Assembly (NCBI GenBank): GCA_010909165.1
Contig: VJWM01000044.1
Coordinates: 124,001-188,000, forward strand
Direction of reading: 5' to 3'
Source: Anthoceros angustus
Lineage: Eukaryota > Streptophyta > Anthocerotopsida > Anthocerotales > Anthocerotaceae
Length of the DNA stretch: 64,000 bases
Part shown: one piece after another, positions 21,033-29,827 of the stretch
How positions within the stretch are numbered: position 1 is the stretch's first letter
Layout: every line of letters starts with the position of its first letter
Notes under the pieces: model-generated
The model's input: the letters and a program-made list of their open reading frames with translations, nothing else
The model's database searches: none
Told to the model about the DNA's origin: nothing
Position numbers and translations under genes: made by a program

Positions 21033-22722
21033 ATGGCGGCCTCGGCTCTCACCCGGATGCTCCTCCTGCTGCTGCTCTCCTCGTACCTGCTCGCCATTGC
21101 GGGCAGAGTGCTGCAGGAGCCCCAGGAGGCTCAGGAAGTGGGTGCTGAGGTTGAGGAGGTTCTGGAAGGGGAGGATCTGGAGGATGAAATCTTTGACGAG
21201 AGCCTCGTGCCCGAGCACAGGTACTGTGCTGTGCTGGGCTGGGCTGGGCGGGGCTGGGCTGCCTCGCCTTTGCCTGCATTGCTGCTTTTCCGAAAGTCGA
21301 GTCTTGCTTGGTTGCTTGCGTTTGCGGGAGGCTGGCGGCCTGCTTTGCTTTCCCGGTGCTGATGGTGGGGATGAAAATGCCGCTGCAGGAACTCTTCCTC
21401 GCTGCGGAGGGAGCTGAGGGGATCTTGCAAGACCGGCAATCCCATCGACGACTGCTGGAGGTGCAACAACTGGAGGAAGCACCGCAAGCAGCTGGCTCAC
21501 TGCGCCATCGGCTACGGCAGCAAAACCAGGGGCGGCTCCAGGGGCAAGTACTACGTCGTCACCGACTCCAGCGATAACAGCCCCGCCAATCCCAAGTACG
21601 GCACCCTGCGATGGGGCGTCACCCGCAATGCGCCCTTGTGGATCGTCTTTGCCAGGGACATGACCATCAAGCTCTCAATCGAGCTCATCGTCAATAGCTT
21701 CAAGACCATCGACGGCCGAGGAGTGCACGTCCAGATCGCTGGTGGAGCCTGCTTCACCATCCAGGACGTGAAGCACGTTATCATCGAGTCTCTCAGCATC
21801 TACAACTGCAAGGCTGCTGGACCTGGCGTGGTCATGAGCAACGAGAATCACGTTGGCCACAGGCAGACCTCCGATGGAGACGGTGTTTCCATTTTCACTG
21901 GCACCAACATCTGGGTTGATCATTGCTACCTCTCCAACTGCGCGGACGGCCTCATCGACGCCATTCACGCCTCCTCTTACATCTCCATCACCAACAACCA
22001 TTTCGAGAATCACGACAAGGTGGGCTCTCGCACTCTTGTCATGGCTCGCTCCTCTTCAAACGCCTGCCTTCTCATTTGCCTTAAAAGGTTTTGCTTCCCG
22101 TGCTCTGCAGGTCATGCTCCTAGGACACAACGACGACTACTCTGCCGATAAAGTCATGCGTGTCACAGTTGCCTACAACAAATTTGGAGCTGGTTTGGGA
22201 CAGAGAATGCCAAGGTCAGTCACTCTCCACCCTTGTCCTCGCCTCACTTCTGCCGCATTTCTCCTGGGAAGCTGCTCACTTTCAAGAGTCTGTTGAACAG
22301 AGCCCGCTTTGGAGTGGTCCAAGTTCTCAACAATGACTACACCTCAGGCTGGGTAGTCTATGCAGTCGGAGGCAGCGCAGATCCCACCATCTATAGCGTG
22401 GGCAACATTTACTCTGCTGGGTCTGCCAAGGAGGTGAGAAGCGTCCTCATGAATGCTCTCTGAGCTGCCCGAGCTTGACGCAGTCGACGTCCCTGCATGT
22501 CCAACTCACCTCAACTTTCAAATGTCTTTTTCTCAGGTCACAAAGCGAGACGTGAACGGAGGTTGGAGCAGTTGGGTATGGACCAGCACTGGTGACGAAT
22601 TCCTGAATGGTGCTTACTTCGTTCAGTCCGGTGGTTCTCGTTCCACTGCTGCTGTGACTGGCACTAGTGCCCTCCCTGCTGCCAGAGTACCGGCCATCAC
22701 TGCTTACGCAGGACCATTCTGA
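21033..22722 (+). CDS. Pectate lyase (PL1 family), secreted
   Basis: Five exons: 21033-21220, 21389-22019, 22111-22214, 22301-22433, 22537-22722, all GT/AG with matching phase, giving 413 residues. Residues 1-25 are a signal peptide ([15 protein letters not shown]), followed by an acidic Glu-rich propeptide to about 63. The plant PL1 core follows: [22 protein letters not shown] near 85, GTLRWGVTR near 134, [17 protein letters not shown] at 238-254 with calcium-binding Asp residues, [17 protein letters not shown] at 265-280, and QRMPRARFG at 304-312 supplying the RxPxxR catalytic arginine motif; then NNDY and [13 protein letters not shown]. It would cleave de-esterified homogalacturonan by Ca2+-dependent beta-elimination in the apoplast, in growth, separation or spore and gametophyte development. 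Length is normal for the family. Promoter TATA is at 20758. All catalytic motifs are intact. Confidence 0.95.
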
Positions 22723-23592
22723 AGGTTTTCGACATAAAAGGCTGGTTCCTCCAGAACCTAGCTCCAGACCACCTGTGGGTAACACATGCGCAGGCTTGTA
22801 CACTAAGCAAGACGGTTTCAACAACGGTTCTCCATGCAATCAGCCGGACCACTGAGTCGGACAAGGTGAAGGGAGATGGTTGGATAAAGTACCCACACTT
22901 GTTCTGGCACCAAGGCTCTCTGGTCCAGGTGGTTCTTGTACACTAATTTCTGCTCATGCCATTGCTTCTCTTTTGACAAAGATTTGGATTGTAGACAACA
23001 GTACAATTTGAGCCTGTGACCTCTGTATTGAGGGACACAAGAGCTTATTTAGCCGGCAACCTCGCACTTGAGCTCTGGCAGCTATTCATTGCTGCTCGTG
23101 TGAGAGCCAGTGCTGATGCGTTGGTAGCAGGGTACCCTTTCTAGTATGACCCACCTTTGAAGCGCTTCGTTATATGAAAGCGCAGGATCCTGGTTCCCGG
23201 ATGTTGTTGGAACCGCGTTGTGGCAATAATAGTAGCACCACCCCCCCAGGTAGCCACTAGCTGATTTTGGGGACTAAAATTTATGGATCATTTTCTTTCA
23301 TTTTCTTTCACTTTCTTTGCACAACGACCTCGCAATTACTGTTCTGAATATGCTTGATGTCATGTATCAATACTCTTCACCCTTCTGCCTATACAGCCAG
23401 ATCCCCACACACGTTTATCTTCACAAGTTTCACTCTTACAACTGCTTAATCGCACTCTTATGGACATCGGAACTAACTCTATGAACAACAACCCCGTTCA
23501 CCTCTGGCACATTCGGCTTAGCTGCCAACTCCAACACTCCAAAGAAAGGAACAGTGTCCGCAAGAGATCCATCCCTTCTAAACCTAAACAGC
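22723..23592. other. 3' flank of pectate lyase and intergenic
   Basis: This holds the pectate lyase 3' UTR and then non-coding sequence with a TTTTCTTTCA triplicate near 23290-23315. A minus-strand frame at 23436-23678 overlaps the end of the next gene and is treated there. Confidence 0.5.
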
Positions 23593-23916
23593 CTAATTGT
23601 TGGGAAGTGCCACTCGTCCCTCCTGCCTTGTATCCTGCTGCGCTGCGTCCTGCTGGTTCTCCAGTTCAGTTTTCTCATTATCGTTTTCCTCGTCCAACTT
23701 GGGGATGGGCACGTTCACAAACTCGGGAGGAAGCTCATCTTTCACTTCTTCCAACACCTCGCTGTCCCACTTGTCCTCGACTGGAACCCCTGGAGAATCC
23801 TCAGTAGCAACAACTGGTTCTAAAATTGGGCCTTTTACTTTGTCCGTGGCCATGGAATATTCTGTTGGTACTGGCGGCTCGGCGCCGGGTGGCAGCATAC
23901 CACGGAGGCCCGACAT
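23593..23916 (-). CDS. Small acidic hypothetical protein, possibly frameshifted
   Basis: 107 residues from the ATG at 23916, following a plausible acceptor (TGCATTCAG at about 23949-23957), so an upstream non-coding or short exon is possible. The sequence is acidic and Pro/Glu-rich (LPPGAEPPVPTEYSMATD, EEVKDELPPEFVNVPIP) and ends with a Gln/Asp-rich tail. A second minus-strand frame (23436-23678) overlaps the last ~85 bp and continues with a compact, globular-looking stretch (WHFPTIRLFRFRRDG, VPFFGVLELAAKPNVPEV). A single-base shift or small intron near 23600-23680 would join them into one ~165-residue protein. I do not recognise the family, and no membrane segment or signal peptide is visible. 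Confidence 0.45.
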   Translation of the reverse strand: MSGLRGMLPPGAEPPVPTEYSMATDKVKGPILEPVVATEDSPGVPVEDKWDSEVLEEVKDELPPEFVNVPIPKLDEENDNEKTELENQQDAAQQDTRQEGRVALPNN

Positions 23917-24067
23917 GGCTAGTTTTCCTCGAGTGTCTGTGGCACCCTGAATGCATACACAGGTCACAGCACCTTTCAGCACGCAACAAATCAAAAACCA
24001 AGAGACTCAGGTGCACCAGAGGCTCAACTGAAAGTGTTGCTCAAGGCCCATCATCGAACCTTTCTTA

Positions 24068-24490
24068 AGTGAGCTAGCCAACAAACTCTTCCGGACTCTG
24101 CTCTAAGACGCCGTCTCCCCTTGTCCCCAAGTTCTTGCTGGAGGACGTCTGATGAGTAATGGCAGACTTCTCATGTGACATGCGAGACTGAACGGCAGTA
24201 CTCTCTTGCCACCTACCCTACTTTCCTTGTTCGAAGTCGTCCATAATCTGCAAGTGAGTGACTGGACAACTTTCTGATACACGTCATGTTTCCTACAAAC
24301 CTGCTGGCTATGTGGAATGTGGGTGGCAGGATTATCTGGTGGATGTAGCATACGAGAGTAGAAACTAGAACAGGAGACTGCACTCGGTTACTGGTAGACC
24401 AACGTCAGCTACTGGAACGGCTTCGCCGGGAGCTGCAGTTTTAAAGACAACTTGGTACAAATGAGATGATCCCAATCAACTGCCTACAGT
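24068..24490. other. Intergenic, no gene seen
   Basis: Between the small hypothetical gene and the 3' end of the LysM chitinase gene; it probably carries the 3' UTR of the latter. No coding frame is supported. Confidence 0.5.
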
Positions 24491-25954
24491 TCAGAAACCA
24501 CACTGGAAAGTTTTCTCTACTATAAAGCTAGACAAGTACGAATTATCTGCTGACCACAGAAACATGCCAGGGATGCCGCCACTCTGCTTATTAAGCACCT
24601 CCAGTGCAGAGAAGAAATCCTGGCCCTGAAGACCTCTCCCTCCGATCTCTGTGCTGGTCAGCAATTTCTCTAGGGGGAAGGTCCTGGCAAGCTTGTTGTA
24701 GCCATGGACAAACGTCTCGACAGTTGTGAAATCGGAGGCATAAAACTGGTAGTTCACGTAGTCAATATAATCTCCGTATATCCGCAGCAGCTGCTTATAT
24801 GGCACAATGCTCTGATGGTAAGGGGCAACTGTGGCGAAGTTGATGGTGTTACTCTCCTTGAGCGTCTTGATCACTTCCCCTATGGCATACGGAAACGTCG
24901 AGGACTGGTTGAAGGTCTCGTAATCGATGTCGATGCCGTCCAAGTGATAGGTTTCTGTGATGTTGGTGAGCGACTCCACTGCGTTCTTAACCCACAGCTT
25001 CAGGTCTTTGGGACTGTACCAGTACATGATCTGCGTGTAGTTTGCATTCACATACTGGCTGTAGCCTGCCAGGCTGACAGTGACCTTCACTCCAGGATTG
25101 GCAGCCTTGAATGCAGCAACAGCATCTGGGGTGATGGTGCCCAGCCAATTCGGCCGGAAAATCCCATTCTGTGTCCTGCCCTGGATGTCAGTATCCAGCG
25201 CGAAGGAAAGAATGAACACCTGCTCCACTGTGTCACGGACCGGGATTTTCTTCAACGCAATGGGCATGCCCGTGGCTCCCAAATAATCAATCAGCACCTT
25301 CTTTTTTCCCCAGTTCTCCACCGCCAGCTTCCTTCCTGGTGCAGGTGCGGGAGCAGGAGCAAGAAATTTCTCACAGGGGGACACGCAGATTGGCTGGCCA
25401 GGTTTCGGCAGGCTGGAGCAGTTCAATTGGGGATTGAGGAAGGCAAAAGTGGACAGTGAAAAGTGGAAGGCCTGGGTGATGGAAGCACAACTGTCCCCTA
25501 CTTGGAGGTTATACAGCTTCCCGCAGGTGCTTCGATCAGGGGGCGGCACAACACACACAGCTTCACCCACATACAGGTGGTCGCACACCAGGCTGGGGTT
25601 GAGGTCGTAGAGCTGCTGCAGTGTCAAGGCGAACTTCTGTGCAATCAAATAACACAGATCACCTGACTGGACGGTGTAATACTGAATACAGCTGGATGGA
25701 GCACCTGCAAGACGGATGTGGCATCAAATTCCCAGCTCACAATAGGAATGTTGAAGCTTCTGGGCTACAGGTGCAATCTGCGATTTCTTTCTGCAACCAC
25801 CACACTTACTCTGAGCATCTACACCCGGTGTTGTCTGCAGCAGGGCAACCACCACTCCGAACAGCAACACCGTTTTGGCAAATCCACTGAACCGCTTTCG
25901 TTGGGTCCAGGTCTCCATTTCCTCTGATGACGAAGGCTTCTGCTGCAAGTCCAT
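24491..25954 (-). CDS. LysM-LysM-GH18 chitinase (class III-type), secreted
   Basis: Two exons, 25954-25810 and 25704-24491, with a GTAAGT donor and GCAG acceptor; 452 residues. An N-terminal cytosolic-looking 20 residues precede a signal sequence (AKTVLLFGVVVALLQ) ending near DAQ48. LysM1 (about 57-101, YYTVQSGDLCYLIAQKF ... VGEAVCVV) and LysM2 (about 109-156, LYNLQVGDSCASI ... GQPICVSP) follow, each with Cys pairs typical of plant LysM. An Ala/Pro linker (APAPAPAP, about 164-171) leads to a GH18 barrel with the full DGIDIDYE motif; catalytic Glu is residue 311. The same architecture is known from fern and horsetail chitinases, where LysM binds chitin and GH18 hydrolyses it. Role: apoplastic attack on fungal chitin or release of chitin oligomers. 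All key residues are present. It is transcribed divergently from a second GH18 gene. Confidence 0.95.
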
Positions 25955-25999
25955 GGCCAGGAGCTTCTGGCTCCTTTCCAATGTGTGGTGTGAGCCTGG

Positions 26000-26007
26000 C
26001 TTTATAG
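26000..26007 (-). promoter_or_regulatory. TATA box of the LysM-chitinase gene
   Basis: CTATAAAG on the minus strand lies 46 bp upstream of the ATG at 25954, so the 5' UTR would be only about 15-20 nt. It sits inside the 558-bp interval shared with the divergent GH18 gene. Confidence 0.5.
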
Positions 26008-26512
26008 GGGGGATCTGGAATCTTTGTCAGAGACAAGTTAGATAGTTAGATACTGACAACAAATTGCTTAACGGCAAATCTTCTCGCTTGGACTCGACTC
26101 TCGACTCAGGGTTCTTAATTATTTCCAGGCATGCGATCAGCAATATTCACCACACAATACCACCCCGTTTATAACGTCCTATATCTCGCAGATATGACGA
26201 ATTTGACTGCTGAATAGGAAATTGGTTATCGTTTGTGTCACACAGCTGGCCGGCAATGCTTTGGGTTCCCCGGCCCCGCTTACTACTCCATGTGGCGGCC
26301 TCCAGGATCGCCAGTGATGTGATTCTCTGAGGGTTTTCTGAATTGGTTTACAATATGTACATGCAAACAAAGGACAGACGAATGTGACAAGGACCTGTCG
26401 GCAGGAAAACTGTTGTCTTAAATTCCCACGAGCAAAGCATGCTGTGGCAGCATAGTTGTCAGGCCTTGTGGCAACGCCGTTTGCTTGTGTCTTACTTCGC
26501 AGGCAAACCACC

Positions 26513-27702
26513 ATGGCATTCAACCATCGATTGTTTGCTGGGACTCTCCTGATTTGGCTTACTCTCTGGGAGGCTTTTTCTCCAGCTTCAGGCCGACCTC
26601 TGTCCCTGAACTACTTCAACAGAGCGGGTAGGCAGTTTTGGGGCTTGGGGTGCTTGGGGTGCTTGGGGTGCTTGGGATGCTTGGGGTGCTTTGCTTTGGG
26701 TGCTTTGGGTGCTGTGGGGGCTTTGGGTGCTTTGGGTGCTTTGGGTGCTTGGATTTCAGCCTTGGAGTGTAACCTTGTGTACACATGTGGCCACTTACAC
26801 ATCTGGTGTTTTGCTTTCTGCCTGAAGTTGCCAACATATCCCAAGCACAGCCGGTGTTCGTGGAGTACGTCGGGGCAATAGGAGAGCCAGTGTACCTGAA
26901 GGATGTGCCTGTGACAACCACCGATGTGCCATACTACCTGATTCTCAGCTTCGCCATTGATGCTCATCCAAACGGAACCTACGCTAACGGTGTGTTTTCT
27001 GCTTACTGGGCCGACACGCTGGTACCGGAATCCATCCTCACGTTCAAGCTAAAGCACCCGAACGTGAAGGTGCTAGCCAGTCTGAGTGGGTGGAGCCTGT
27101 ACACCACCTCCAACAAGAGCAAGACGCTGGCTTGGTACGACCCCAAGAATCAGACGGAGTGGATCCAGAACGCCTACTCCTCGCTCTCTGGCTTGGTACA
27201 ACAGTACGGGTTGGACGGTATCGACATAGACTACGAGAATTTCCCAAAAAACAATACCTTCTCCTACTGCATCGGTACAGTGATCAGCTTGCTAAAGTCC
27301 AACGAGGTTATCAACATCGCCAGCATCGCCCCGTTCAGCATCACAAGCAAGCACTACTTGAAGCTATATCAAGAATTCGGGTCGGTGATCGATTTGGTAA
27401 ACTACCAGTTCTACACAGACAGGGTGCCCAATGCCGCGGCCTTCGTGTCAATCTTCAATTCCACTGGTCAGCTGTGGGGGTTTGACAAATTGACGGCCAG
27501 TTTCGCGATAGGCGGGCCAGGCGTGAGTGGGGAAAATTTCTTCCTGGCGGTGCTGAGAATCCAACACTTCCTTTGGACTGAAAAGAAGCTGCTCGGCCCC
27601 AGCTTGATGGTATGGTGTGTAGAGGATGGTAAAAAACATGGATACAAGTTTGAGAAACAAGCGCAAAGCTTTCTGCACAACATCAGTGTCCAAACCTTTT
27701 GA
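26513..27702 (+). CDS. GH18 chitinase-like protein without LysM, secreted
   Basis: Two exons, 26513-26627 and 26828-27702, phase-matched; 329 residues. Signal peptide at 1-26 (FAGTLLIWLTLWEAFSPASG). The GH18 domain starts at FVEYVGAIG, with SFAIDAH, a KVLASLSGWS strand and the catalytic DGIDIDYE motif at 168-175 (Glu175), then NYQFYTD. It closely parallels the neighbouring LysM chitinase (YVGAIGEP / YLGATGMP; DGIDIDYENF / DGIDIDYETF), so the two are paralogues, but this copy has no LysM domains. C-terminal part VLRIQHFLWTEKKLLGPSLMVWC departs from the neighbour's GGIPGMFLWSADNS, and the last strand is longer. Catalytic residues are intact, so activity on chitin oligomers is likely; binding to insoluble chitin would be weaker. 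The single intron carries a TGCTTGGGG repeat. Confidence 0.9.
26638..26756. repeat. 9-bp TGCTTGGGG tandem repeat inside the GH18 intron
   Basis: Repeats of TGCTTGGGG/TGCTTTGGG fill most of the 200-bp intron between the signal-peptide exon and the catalytic exon. They keep an open frame by chance. Confidence 0.9.
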
Positions 27703-28000
27703 GGTTCGGCTGCATGGTCACCAGATGTTGTATAGGGCAGACATGGCAGCTTTCAAGGGTAGACATGCTTTGTCTCAGGCTTTTTGTTTCCAGGATTGTT
27801 CTCAGCAGATGTTTTCGCAGTGGTTGGAGCAAAGCATAAATAATCTAATGTTGATTTTCTTTACAATACATAGGGTAAGACAAACATGCTCACATCATCG
27901 ACACGATGACACCGGGAAGTTGGAAACAGAAAAGCCAAGCCTCCACAACGAAACAGAGAATCTGATGCACCTCGACAGAAGCATGGTTTCAGAAAATATC
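27703..28000. other. Convergent 3' intergenic
   Basis: This is the 3' flank of the plus-strand GH18 gene and the minus-strand lectin gene, whose stop codons are 300 bp apart. A plus-strand frame extends through it but shows no protein features. Confidence 0.5.
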
Positions 28001-29061
28001 TCAGTCGTCTGTGACGCAGACACCGATCTGGGTGAGCCTGCCCTGAGTGAGAGAACTGACATCAGCTGCTCCGAAAAAGCCGACGATGTGGCCCTCGATT
28101 AGAGGAGACTGGAAATCGGTGCGCAGGGGATCAGGGTTGAAAGGATCCGGATCTCCACCCCACACGTAGAAGTTGTCATTGGAGTCTGTGAAAGTGATGG
28201 AATCCAGGCCAGTATCCGTGTAGGTTCCCCCGATCCGCCGAAATATTAGGGTGTCCTGGGGATTTTGCAAGTCGAACAGGAACTGCGAGCAACAAACAAA
28301 TGGGGATCGTCAGCTGGCATCATCATGGAATGTACGCCGCAGAGAATGTGAGCTCCTCCGAGAGCAGTAGCTTACAGTGAAATTTCTAGGGCCCTGGACT
28401 CCATGCTCAACATTGTAGAAGGACTGGTCCATGGATCCTGCCCGGAAATCGAAGTACTCCACGAGCAAGCCATTGACTTCCACGTCTGAGAACACCACGG
28501 TGAGCTGGGAGAGGTTCCTGTGTGCGCCGTCATTGAAGCTCTCGCTGCCGGCGGGCACCGTGGGTGGCCACGGTCCGAAGGTTTTGTTGCAGACTGTTCC
28601 AGGAACGCCAGGAGGCTGGGTGGAAGGCGGAGGGGGCGGCGGTGGCGGCGGATGCTTGGGATGAGGAGGGGCGTGGGGATGATGCTTCACCCTATGCTTC
28701 ACTCTGTGCTTGCGATGCCGCTTATGAAGCCCGTGTTTATGCCTGCCTGCTTCCTGCAGTGGCACCAGACAGCCGCATGGTTGTCAGCCATCTGCAAGAA
28801 AAGAAGCATCACGCCAACAATGCATTCAATGAGTTGTCCGGCCTTACTTGTGGGTGATCGTTCCCGAGAGTCCCGATGGCAATGTCCCCAAGCACAACCT
28901 ACGACAAAGCAAGCAATGCGGCATTTCAGACTGGCAGGCATAACCATAGTGAGCAAGAAATGGACAGTATGGGGACGAGGTTTGTAAATGCTTGGTGCAG
29001 AGATGGTGAGGACTGATACCGTGAGAAGCAGAGCAGCGATCAGCAGCTTGCTGGTGGCCAT
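28001..29061 (-). CDS. Secreted His/Pro-rich protein with jacalin-like lectin domain
   Basis: Proposed exons 29061-28945, 28753-28376 and 28282-28001, all divisible by three, total 258 residues; the exon 2/3 junction is firm, the exon 1/2 junction is my best choice. Signal peptide MATSKLLIAALLLTVSVLT. Next comes a basic His-rich stretch (KHGLHKRHRKHRVKHRVKHH) and a run of nine prolines in an extensin-like linker. The C-terminal ~165 residues match a jacalin-related lectin: FGPWPP, SFNDGAHRNLSQLTVVF, VNGLLVEYFD, NVEHGVQGPRNFTF, LDSITFTDSNDNFYVWGG, and a final GHIVGFFGAA...LTQIGVCV strand pair. Jacalin domains bind mannose or galactose; the His/Pro part could fix the protein to the cell wall. 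The usual GG-rich first loop is replaced by PPTVPAG, so ligand binding may differ. Neighbours are chitinases, suggesting a related apoplastic role. Confidence 0.7.
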
Positions 29062-29305
29062 GTTCGATGTGTCTGAAAGCTCGGGGTACGCTGCGACAGG
29101 CCTCACACCTCCTGGAGTCCTGATTCCTACCACTGATCTCGTCCGGATCCAGGGTATTCATACTACCAGGCTGCAGACGGGATGGAGATGAGGTTTGACC
29201 TTGTCCGGGTCGTGCCTGGCTGTGCGCTCACGCAAAGGCTATTCCCGCACATTGTACAAGGTGTATCACTTGGCGGCAACATGCCCCAAGGTAAGCAGCG
29301 ACCGT

Positions 29306-29625
29306 CACGCGCCGGTTCCCGGTCGGGCCAGCGCCCCCATCTAGCCATGACTCCATGCTAGAGGATATGCCGTCGTGTCGTTCATGCTGCTTTTGAGGCA
29401 CAAAAATGCTCAAAGCAACTTCCATGAAAACGATGCAAATGGTCGATAAACATCGGACTGGATTGAAATCTGCGGGCCTCAATTGCAGAATGCGTACCTC
29501 TTCCCCATCCATCAGCCGTGCGAGTATGCGTAAAACGTCACGGGCACATGCATCGTGCCTCCATGCTATGCGCTCATAGCATGGACGCATGGCCAGACCG
29601 GGACGAGACCTGGAACCGGCGCGTG
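29306..29625. repeat. Imperfect inverted repeat, MITE-like
   Basis: Left end (29306-29361) and right end (29577-29625) share, in inverted orientation, CACGCGCCGGTTCC followed by CCGGTC/GGCCA blocks and SCTRGCCATGNSTCCATGCTA, with small gaps. The internal 210 bp are unrelated to coding. Position is between the lectin promoter and the TMCO4-like 3' end. A short non-autonomous element is likely. Confidence 0.55.
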
Positions 29626-29827
29626 CCCGATAATCGTTTTAGCTAGAAAGAGATAAATGGCCTTTGGAGCGTGCGAACTGCACACTCCTCGAACTTCAGC
29701 AAGAGGCCATTGCTGCAGCTTTATCCATAGCTTGACTCTATTTTTGGGCAGCCTAACTACATGCCTGAGACACCCTGAATTCTGGATGACTTGCGTTGTA
29801 TATACGTCACGTATGAACGTTTACTTG

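Noticed and set aside
20187-21500. 437-codon minus-strand open frame
   Set aside because: It lies antisense to the promoter, 5' UTR and first exons of the clearly supported pectate lyase gene; composition is low-complexity Gln/Ser/Pro and no domain is visible.
26611-26967. Minus-strand frame rich in HPKHPK/PKAPKA repeats
   Set aside because: It is the antisense reading of the TGCTTGGGG intron repeat of the GH18 gene.
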